A stretch of 7,415 bases of DNA from Solirubrobacteraceae bacterium (lineage in GTDB: Bacteria; Actinomycetota; Thermoleophilia; Solirubrobacterales; Solirubrobacteraceae). The translations under genes and the position numbers were made by a program. Positions within the stretch are counted from its first letter, which is position 1; each line of letters begins with the position of its first letter. Positions 1 through 5,733 of the stretch are shown here, piece after piece. Below the pieces are notes generated by a model. The model was not told the DNA's origin, ran no database searches, and was given only the letters and a program-made list of their open reading frames with translations. The stretch lies in NCBI GenBank assembly GCA_025935735.1, contig JAICUS010000293.1:1-7415 (forward strand), in the 5' to 3' direction.

Positions 1-294
1 CTGTTCGTCGAGCCCGGCGAGGACGTCTACGAGGGGATGATCGTGGGCGAGAACGCCCGCGCCGAGGACCTCGACGTCAACGCGATCAAGGAGAAGCACC
101 TGACCAACGTGCGCTCCTCGACGTCCGACGTGCTGGTCCGGCTGGTGCCGCCGCGGCGGCTCTCACTCGACCAGGCGCTCGAGTTCGTGCGCGAGGACGA
201 GTGCGTCGAGGTCACGCCGCACGCGGTGCGGCTGCGCAAGGTCCTGCTCGACCAGGTGTCGCGCCAGAAACATGCGCGGCGGCTGAAGGCCTGA
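1..294 (+). CDS. typA: TypA/BipA translational GTPase, C-terminal end (5' truncated by window)
   Basis: This is the last 97 codons of TypA/BipA, an EF-G-like GTPase that binds the 70S ribosome and supports ribosome assembly and stress adaptation. The GTPase and EF-G-like domains lie left of the window. What is visible matches the family-specific C-terminal domain closely: the G-M-I-V-G-E segment at residues 12-17 of the fragment, the EDLDVN and KxLTN(V/M)R elements, the [14 protein letters not shown] stretch, and the EVTPxxxRLRK segment near the end, followed by a short basic tail. The frame is open from base 1 and ends in TGA at 292-294. The hybrid kinase follows 31 bases later on the same strand, and I see no hairpin terminator between them, so read-through is possible. 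The family call is secure from these motifs; the orthologue name follows from them. Confidence 0.95.
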   Translation: MFVEPGEDVYEGMIVGENARAEDLDVNAIKEKHLTNVRSSTSDVLVRLVPPRRLSLDQALEFVREDECVEVTPHAVRLRKVLLDQVSRQKHARRLKA

Positions 295-325
295 CCCGTA
301 CACTGGCCGGGCAACAGATCACTGC

Positions 326-2029
326 ATGCCCTCCCGGCCCCCGACGTTCGACGAACTCCTAGAAGCCGTGCCGGACGCCACGCTCGGGGTGGACGCGTCC
401 GGCTGCGTGGCGTTCGCCAACGCCCGCGCGCGTGAGCTCCTCGGCCGCGATCCCGTGGGCGCGCCGCTGGGCGAGCTCCCGCCGCCGCTGCACGCCGCCC
501 GCCGGCCGCTGGGCGAGTACACGCTCGTCACCCTGCGCGAGAGCGACCCGCGCGCGCTGCGCGCGGCGCTGGACAACACGCCGGCGGCGGTCTTCGTCAA
601 GGACCCGGACGGACGCTACCTGCTGGTCAACCGCGCGTTCGAGCGCCTGCACGACAAGCCGGCGGCGGAGCTCGTCGGCCGGCTGGACCGCGAGGTGCTC
701 ACCCCGCAGGTGGCCGAGCGGCTGCGGGTCGACGACCTGCGGGTGATGGGCGACCGCGAGCCGATCGAGCTGCAGGAGGAGGTCACCCACGGCGGCACCA
801 CGCGCACCTTCTTGTCGGTCAAGTTCCCGCTGCTCGACGACGAGGGCAGGGTCTGCGGCGTGGGCGGCGTGGCCACCGACGTCACCCACCACGTCCGGCT
901 GGAGGCGCGCGTGCGCGAGGCGCAGCGGCTGGAGGCGGTCGGCCAGCTCGCGGCGGGCGTGGCGCACGACTTCAACAACCTGATCGCGGTCATCGCCAAC
1001 TACGCGCAGTTCGTGCGCAAGGACCTCGAGCCGGACAGCCGCATGGCCGGCGACGTCGACCAGATCATCGCCGCCGGCCGCCGGGCCTCCGAGCTGACGC
1101 GCCGGCTGCTGCTGTTCTCCCGCCGCCAGGCCGCGAACCCGGAGGTGCTGTCGCTGCGCCGGGTGCTGGAAGGGCTGGAGCTGCTGCTCGTGCGCACGCT
1201 CGGGGAGGACGTGCACCTGACGGTGAGGTGTGACGAGGACCTGTGGGAGGTCGAGGCCGACCGCGGCCAGATCGAGCAGATGCTGATGAGCCTGGCCACG
1301 AACGCCCGCGAGGCGATGCCGGACGGCGGCGAGCTCACGATCGCGGCGGCCAACGCGCAGGCCCGCGGGCTGGACGGCCCGTCGCCGCGCGCCGTGCGGA
1401 TCACGGTCACCGACACCGGCCACGGGATGGCCCGCGAGGTGGCGGCGCACGCGTTCGAGCCGTTCTTCACCACCAAGTCGGTGTCCGGCCACGGCGTCGG
1501 GCTCGGGCTGGCCACCGTGTACGGCATCGTCACCAAGGCGCGCGGGCTGATCGAGCTCGACTCGACGCCCGGCGAGGGCACGACGGTGGCGATCCTGCTG
1601 CCCGCGGTGCGCCGGGCCTCGGACGACGACCCCAGCCCGGCGGCGCCGCGCGGCCGGGGCGAGACCGTGCTCGTGGTGGAGGACGCGGACGCCGTGCGCG
1701 TGCTCACCGGCCGGCTGCTCTACGGCGCCGGCTACCAGGTGGTCTCGGTGGAGAGCGGCGCGGTGGCGCTCGAGCGCCTCGACAGCGCCGACGTCCTGGT
1801 CACCGACGTGGTGATGCCGGGGATGTCGGGCGTCGAGCTGGCAGTGGCGGCGCGCGAGCGCCGGCCCGACCTGCCGGTGGTGTTCGTCAGCGGCTACACC
1901 GGCGACACGACGCTCGCCGCCTCCGACGACCCGGCCACGGCGTTCCTGGCCAAGCCGTTCGAAGGCGACGAGCTGCTCAAGGCGGTGCGGGCGACGCTCG
2001 ACGGCGCCGCCCGCATCCATCACTCGTAG
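326..2029 (+). CDS. Cytoplasmic hybrid sensor histidine kinase (PAS-PAS-HisKA-HATPase-REC)
   Basis: A 567-residue soluble hybrid kinase with no signal peptide or membrane helix, so it should sense a cytoplasmic signal. Domains: a short PAS-like region at about 8-70; a fuller PAS at about 77-188 ([16 protein letters not shown] at its start); HisKA with H-box GVAHDFNN and phospho-acceptor His214; HATPase with N-box Asn326, G1 DTGHGM (Asp363), F-box FEPFFTTK (377-384) and G2 GHGVGLGL (388-395); then a receiver domain at about 446-560 with acidic pair Glu452/Asp453, phospho-acceptor Asp494, Ser522 and Lys543. All catalytic residues are intact. By family rules phosphate should pass from His214 to Asp494 and on to an external Hpt or regulator; none is encoded here, so it looks like an orphan kinase. 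ATG 326 is chosen because PAS homology begins soon after; no clear ribosome binding site precedes it, and a weak TACACT (299-304) could be a -10 box. The stop overlaps the opposing permease gene. Confidence 0.95.
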   Translation: MPSRPPTFDELLEAVPDATLGVDASGCVAFANARARELLGRDPVGAPLGELPPPLHAARRPLGEYTLVTLRESDPRALRAALDNTPAAVFVKDPDGRYLLVNRAFERLHDKPAAELVGRLDREVLTPQVAERLRVDDLRVMGDREPIELQEEVTHGGTTRTFLSVKFPLLDDEGRVCGVGGVATDVTHHVRLEARVREAQRLEAVGQLAAGVAHDFNNLIAVIANYAQFVRKDLEPDSRMAGDVDQIIAAGRRASELTRRLLLFSRRQAANPEVLSLRRVLEGLELLLVRTLGEDVHLTVRCDEDLWEVEADRGQIEQMLMSLATNAREAMPDGGELTIAAANAQARGLDGPSPRAVRITVTDTGHGMAREVAAHAFEPFFTTKSVSGHGVGLGLATVYGIVTKARGLIELDSTPGEGTTVAILLPAVRRASDDDPSPAAPRGRGETVLVVEDADAVRVLTGRLLYGAGYQVVSVESGAVALERLDSADVLVTDVVMPGMSGVELAVAARERRPDLPVVFVSGYTGDTTLAASDDPATAFLAKPFEGDELLKAVRATLDGAARIHHS

Positions 2030-4401
2030 GCCAGCGCGCCCAGGACGTCGAGGCGCGCGGCGCGGCGGGCGGGCAGCGCGGCCGCGACGACGCCGGCCAG
2101 CGCGGCGACGACCGCCACCGCGGCGAGGCTCGGCACGGGGATCGCGAAGCTCAGCCCGTAGGAGCCCAGCCAGGCGACGAGGCCGCCGGCCAGCGCGAGC
2201 CCGGCGGCGATGCCGAGCGTCGCGCCGATCATCGCCGTGATCACGCTCTCGTGGCGGACCATCCGGCGCACCTGCCGGCGCGACATCCCGACGGCGCGCA
2301 GCGTGCCCAGCTCGCGGGTGCGCTCGAACGTGGCCAGCACGAGCGTGTTGACGATGCCGAACAGCGAGACGATCACCGCCAGCGCGAGCAGCACCCAGAG
2401 GATGGCCAGGATCTGCCCGATGAACGCCGTCTGGTCGTCGATGAACGCGGCCTTGCTCAGCACCTTGGCGTCGGGATACGGCGCCAGCGCGCGCTCGACC
2501 GCGGCCACCGGGCCGTCGACCAGCGTCAGCCGGTTGCGGGCGTTGTCGAACGCCGAGCCGAACGCGGCCTGCGAGACGGTGATCGGGCCGAGGCTCAGCA
2601 CGTCGAGCACCGGCGAGTCCTCGATGCCGCGGACGGTGAGGTGCAGGGTCGTGCCGCGCATCGAGGTGACGTCCAGGCGGCTGCCCACGGTGAGGTGGTG
2701 CCGGGACGCGAAGCCGTCGTCGACGATCGCGCCGTCGCGCCCGAGGTGCGCGAGCGCCTGCGGGCCGCCGGCCTTCCAGTCGTAGCCGAACAGGCGGCCG
2801 ATCGTCGCCGGGTCGACGGCGTTGACGCCCTCTTGCTTCCCGTAGACGAGCGCGCCGTCCTGGCGCAGGCTCGTGACCGCGCGCACGCCCGGTGCGGCGG
2901 CCGCGGCGCGCTCCACCTGCGGGTCGATCGGCGACCAGCCGTCGGCGCCGGTGACCACCGCCGCGGCGCGGATGTGCTGGTCGAGCGTGCCCCGGCTCTG
3001 GTCGTCCAGGCCCTTGGCCACGACCGTCACCGCGGTGACGAGCGCGACGCCGATGGTCAGCGCCGCCGCCGTCACCGCCGTGCGGCCGGGGTGGCGCATG
3101 GCGTTGCGGCGGGCGAGCGCGCCGGCGCTGCCGCCCAGCCTCTCGGCCGGGCGGCCGACGACGGACGCCAGGCCGCGGACCGCTCGCGAGAGCCCCCGCG
3201 GCGTGGCAGCGTCGGCGTCCGCGGCGCGCAGCGCGGCCACCGGCGCGATCCTCGTCGCCCGCCGGGCGGGGATCGCCGCCGCGAGCAGCGTGGTGAGCGT
3301 CCCCACGGCCAGCGAGGCGACGATCGTGCGGGCGGAGATCACCGTGCCCGTGGCGGGCAGCTCCAGCCCGACCGCCGAGAACAGCGCGTTCAGCCCGGCC
3401 TCGATGCCCAGCCCGGCGGCGATGCCGGCGCCGGAGGCGAGCAGGCCGATGGCCAGCGCCTCCAGCAGCACCGCCCGGCGGACCTGGCGGCGCGACGCGC
3501 CGGCCATCCGCAGCAGGCCGAACTCGCGCGTGCGCTGGGCGACGGTGATCGACAGCGAGTTGAAGATCGTGAACGCGCCGACGAGGACGGCCACGCCGGC
3601 GAACGCCAGCAGGATCGTGCGGATGATGCTCACGAACGTCCGCAGCGAGTCGAACGTGAAGCGGTCGTCGGCCGTGGCCGGCTTGACCTCGGCCCGCGGG
3701 CCGGCGGCGGCGGCAAGGGCGCCGCGCAGATTGCCGTGGCCGGCCACCAGGATGCGGTCATAGCCGGCCTTGTGGAAGAGCTTCTGTGCCACCCCGAGGT
3801 CGAAGATCGCCGCCGTGGCGCGCCCGAGCGACTTCACCGACGCGAACGAGGCGATGCCCACCAGCCGGAACCGCTGGGCCGCGCCGCGGGTGCTCACCCG
3901 GATCGTGTCGCCGACGCGGAAGCCCTCGCGCTCGGCCGTCCCCTGGTCGATCACGACCTGGCCCGGGCCGGCGGCCCAGCGCCCGGCGCGCAGCCGGAAC
4001 GGGGTGAGCCGTTGCGCGCGCGGATCGAGCCCGACGCCGAAGTACGGCCCGCCGGCGGCCACCTTGCCGTCGCGGCCGACGATCTCGGCCGTGTCGGTGA
4101 TGTCGCCGGCGGCCAGGGTGACGCCGGGCGCGCGGCGGACGCGCGCCAGCGCCGCCGCCGGGATCGCCGGCGCCTGGGCGCGGACGTCCGCGGTCTGGGA
4201 GCCGGTGAACGCGGTCTTGGCGACGACGACCGCGTCCGTGCCGTCGTAGGCGGCGGCCGACAGGTCGTTGGCCGCATTGCGCATCGTGTCGGTCAGCGTG
4301 TAGGCCGCGCACACGAACGCGACGCCCACGACGATCGCCAGCGTGGTCAGGGCCGTGCGCACCGGGCGTCCGGCCAGCCCCTTCAGGACGACGCGGATCA
4401 T
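2020..4401 (-). CDS. ABC transporter permease, MacB/FtsX type with two FtsX domains
   Basis: A 793-residue membrane protein, the permease partner of the ATPase just upstream. It shows two homologous halves. Half one has an N-terminal helix (about 16-35), a large extracytoplasmic MacB_PCD-like domain, and a three-helix FtsX domain (about 257-280, 311-332, 357-377). Half two repeats this: a helix at about 441-461, a second extracytoplasmic domain, and helices at about 662-689, 719-742 and 756-777. The repeat is plain in the cytoplasmic coupling segments, [20 protein letters not shown] and [20 protein letters not shown], and in the helix-ending AAxPARRAxR motif of each half. Such permeases typically work mechanically with a LolD/MacB-like ATPase on lipids, lipoproteins, peptides or drugs; the substrate here is unknown. 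The start overlaps the ATPase stop in ATGA and has no good ribosome binding site of its own, so translation probably reinitiates from the upstream gene. The 3' end overlaps the hybrid kinase by 10 bases. Confidence 0.95.
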   Translation of the reverse strand: MIRVVLKGLAGRPVRTALTTLAIVVGVAFVCAAYTLTDTMRNAANDLSAAAYDGTDAVVVAKTAFTGSQTADVRAQAPAIPAAALARVRRAPGVTLAAGDITDTAEIVGRDGKVAAGGPYFGVGLDPRAQRLTPFRLRAGRWAAGPGQVVIDQGTAEREGFRVGDTIRVSTRGAAQRFRLVGIASFASVKSLGRATAAIFDLGVAQKLFHKAGYDRILVAGHGNLRGALAAAAGPRAEVKPATADDRFTFDSLRTFVSIIRTILLAFAGVAVLVGAFTIFNSLSITVAQRTREFGLLRMAGASRRQVRRAVLLEALAIGLLASGAGIAAGLGIEAGLNALFSAVGLELPATGTVISARTIVASLAVGTLTTLLAAAIPARRATRIAPVAALRAADADAATPRGLSRAVRGLASVVGRPAERLGGSAGALARRNAMRHPGRTAVTAAALTIGVALVTAVTVVAKGLDDQSRGTLDQHIRAAAVVTGADGWSPIDPQVERAAAAAPGVRAVTSLRQDGALVYGKQEGVNAVDPATIGRLFGYDWKAGGPQALAHLGRDGAIVDDGFASRHHLTVGSRLDVTSMRGTTLHLTVRGIEDSPVLDVLSLGPITVSQAAFGSAFDNARNRLTLVDGPVAAVERALAPYPDAKVLSKAAFIDDQTAFIGQILAILWVLLALAVIVSLFGIVNTLVLATFERTRELGTLRAVGMSRRQVRRMVRHESVITAMIGATLGIAAGLALAGGLVAWLGSYGLSFAIPVPSLAAVAVVAALAGVVAAALPARRAARLDVLGALAYE

Positions 4402-5138
4402 GGCTTGAGCGCCGCGAGGATCTGGTCCTCGGCCGGCTGGTCGAGGTCGGCGACGACGCGGCCGTCCGCCAGGAACAGGACGCGGTCGGCGGTGGCCGCG
4501 GCGCGCGGGTCGTGGGTGACCATGACGGTCGTCTGGCCGTCCAGGTCGACCGCGTCGCGCAGGAGCCGCAGCACGCCGGCGCCGGCGGTGGAGTCGAGGT
4601 TGCCCGTCGGCTCGTCGGCGAACAGCACCGTCGGCTGCGCGATCAGCGCGCGGGCCACGGCCACCCGCTGCTGCTGGCCGCCGGAGAGCTGCGCGGGCCG
4701 GTGCCCGCGGCGCTCGGCCAGCCCCATCCGCTCCAGCAGCGCGTCCAGCGCCGCGCGGTCCGGCTTGCGGCCGGCGATCGAGAGCGGCAGCGCGACGTTC
4801 TCCTCCGCGGTCAGGGTCGGCAGCAGGTTGAACGACTGGAAGACGAAGCCGATGTGGGTGCGGCGCAGCTTCGTCAGCTCGCGGTCGGACATGCGGGTGA
4901 TGTCCCGGCCGGCGATGTGCACGCTGCCGGCGTCCGGCGCGTCGAGCCCGGCGAGCAGGTGCATGAGCGTCGACTTGCCCGAGCCCGACGGGCCCATGAC
5001 GGCCGTGAACTGGCCGGCGGGCACCTCGAGCGAGACGCCGCGCAGCGCGTGCACGGCCGAGTCGCCCGCGCCGTAGGTGCGCGTGAGCGCGGTGGCGGCG
5101 ACGGCGGTGGCGGTCGAGATGGGTGCGAGTGCGGTCAT
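4398..5138 (-). CDS. ABC transporter ATP-binding protein, MacB/LolD family
   Basis: A 246-residue nucleotide-binding subunit that should power the permease encoded next. Every canonical motif is present: Walker [10 protein letters not shown] (49-57), Q-loop Gln101 in the [13 protein letters not shown] segment typical of the MacB/LolD/FtsE group, signature LSGGQQQR (151-158), Walker B VLFADEP with catalytic Glu176, D-loop NLDS (180-183) and H-loop His209. Length is normal for the family. The start at 5138 is supported by AGGAAGG at 5148-5142 on the minus strand (AGGA six bases from ATG) and by the N-terminal fold beginning about residue 12. The same frame is open further upstream to 5723, but that extension is an out-of-frame reading of the SRPBCC gene. 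The start shares one base with the preceding stop (TGATG) and the stop overlaps the permease start (ATGA), indicating one coupled transcription and translation unit. Confidence 0.96.
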   Translation of the reverse strand: MTALAPISTATAVAATALTRTYGAGDSAVHALRGVSLEVPAGQFTAVMGPSGSGKSTLMHLLAGLDAPDAGSVHIAGRDITRMSDRELTKLRRTHIGFVFQSFNLLPTLTAEENVALPLSIAGRKPDRAALDALLERMGLAERRGHRPAQLSGGQQQRVAVARALIAQPTVLFADEPTGNLDSTAGAGVLRLLRDAVDLDGQTTVMVTHDPRAAATADRVLFLADGRVVADLDQPAEDQILAALKP

Positions 5139-5578
5139 CAGCCTTCCTGGGTCAGGGCGGCCTCGCGGATCAGCCGCGAGAGCGCTTGGTCGAGGGCGCC
5201 CGCGTTGAGCAGCGCGCCGGTGGCCTCGGCCAGCAGGCGGCCGGCGAGGCCGCCGGCGGGCCGGACGGAGATCGAGGCGTGGACACGGGCGCCGGCGTCC
5301 GCGGGCGCCAGCCGGTAGTCGACGTCGAAGCCGACCGGGCCGTGCGCGCTCAGCGCCAGCCCGTGCTCGCCGGCCTCGTGGACCTCGACGTCGAAGCCGA
5401 CGCGCTTGCCGGCCAGCCGGCCGGAGACGCGCTCGCGGGTGCCCGAGCGCAGGCGCCGGCCGCTCTCGACGTCGAACGGGAGCGGCGCCCAGCGCGCACA
5501 GGCGTCGGGGTCGGTGAGCACGTCGAGCACGGCCGCCGGGTGCGCGTCGGCGGTGGCGGTGGCGGTCCAGGTCCTCAT
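5138..5578 (-). CDS. SRPBCC (START/polyketide cyclase-like) fold protein, first gene of the ABC operon
   Basis: A 146-residue cytoplasmic protein with the outline of the SRPBCC superfamily: an N-terminal strand followed by a helix in which a Pro-containing AHPAAVLDVLTDPDACARW pattern precedes WAPLPF, then alternating beta strands (VSGRLAGKRVGFDVEVHE; GPVGFDVDYRLAP; ARVHASISVRP), and a long C-terminal helix beginning about residue 111. These proteins form a helix-grip cavity that binds hydrophobic ligands; the ligand here cannot be told, and an enzymatic role is unsupported. ATG 5578 is preferred because the fold begins there; GGGAG at 5594-5590 lies 11 bases upstream, rather far. In-frame ATGs at 5638 and 5662 would add a basic, unstructured-looking N terminus without a ribosome binding site. 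Its stop overlaps the ATPase start (TGATG), so it is part of the transporter operon. A role in handling the transporter's lipophilic substrate is an inference from position only. Confidence 0.8.
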   Translation of the reverse strand: MRTWTATATADAHPAAVLDVLTDPDACARWAPLPFDVESGRRLRSGTRERVSGRLAGKRVGFDVEVHEAGEHGLALSAHGPVGFDVDYRLAPADAGARVHASISVRPAGGLAGRLLAEATGALLNAGALDQALSRLIREAALTQEG

Positions 5579-5625
5579 GGCGGCGAACGCTCCCAGCCGC
5601 CGCGCCCCCTGTCGTCGGCCTCCAT

Positions 5626-5687
5626 GACGATCCTGCATGCGGCGCGGATGAACCGCCGTCATCCTCGAGGATGACCCGCGGATCGTC
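5626..5687. repeat. 8-base inverted repeat flanking the palindrome
   Basis: GACGATCC at 5626-5633 and its reverse complement GGATCGTC at 5680-5687 enclose the 18-base palindrome, though the two structures do not share a centre. The arms are short enough that chance in GC-rich DNA cannot be excluded. If real, they would be a second pair of regulator half-sites or a stem enclosing the palindrome. Confidence 0.3.
5658..5675. promoter_or_regulatory. Perfect 18-base palindrome, candidate operator
   Basis: GTCATCCTC followed directly by its exact reverse complement GAGGATGAC, with no spacer and no mismatch. It lies 79 bases before the minus-strand start and 58 bases before the plus-strand start, a natural place for a dimeric regulator to control both. 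Nearby GGATGA (5646-5651) repeats the half-site 23 bases from the copy inside the palindrome (5669-5674), which hints at cooperative binding. A NarL/LuxR-type regulator paired with the adjacent kinase, or a TetR-type repressor, could bind here; both are inferences. There is no T-run, so it is not an intrinsic terminator. Confidence 0.55.
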
Positions 5688-5733
5688 CCCACAGACGACG
5701 TAACGGCTCGCTCCGGGCGTCACACTTCCGCCG

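Larger units (their letters stand above)
5579..5733. promoter_or_regulatory. Divergent intergenic control region between the ABC operon and the tandem sensor kinase
   Basis: The only intergenic region of any size in the window, 155 bases between two diverging starts (5578 minus, 5734 plus), so it must hold promoters for at least the ABC operon and probably both. I found no convincing -35/-10 pair in either direction; weak candidates on the minus strand (TTCATC and CGTCAT 17 bases apart, downstream of the palindrome) match consensus poorly. Its composition is somewhat less GC-extreme than the flanking genes around 5620-5710. It holds the palindrome and half-site repeats listed separately. Confidence 0.7.

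Noticed and set aside
295..325. Promoter with TACACT (299-304) as -10 box for the hybrid kinase
   Set aside because: Four of six bases match but no plausible -35 is found at the right distance, so it is mentioned only as a possibility.
359..2023. Long minus-strand open frame opposite the hybrid kinase
   Set aside because: It is a low-complexity shadow of the real gene; the plus strand has all kinase and receiver motifs.
2020..4401. The two-half structure of the permease as a novel fusion
   Set aside because: Two FtsX domains with two extracytoplasmic domains in a protein of about 800 residues is a common architecture for actinobacterial MacB-like permeases.
1243..5076. A 1277-codon plus-strand open frame running across the hybrid kinase, permease and ATPase genes
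   Set aside because: It is out of frame with the kinase and antisense to the ABC genes. Its product is low-complexity, rich in Arg, Ala, Gly and Asp/His, with no domain. Such long shadow frames are expected when nearly all third positions are G or C.
5139..5723. N-terminal extension of the ABC ATPase to a start at 5723
   Set aside because: The extension is Arg-rich and domainless, overlaps the SRPBCC gene in another frame, and the ATG at 5138 has a good ribosome binding site and starts the normal-length family protein.
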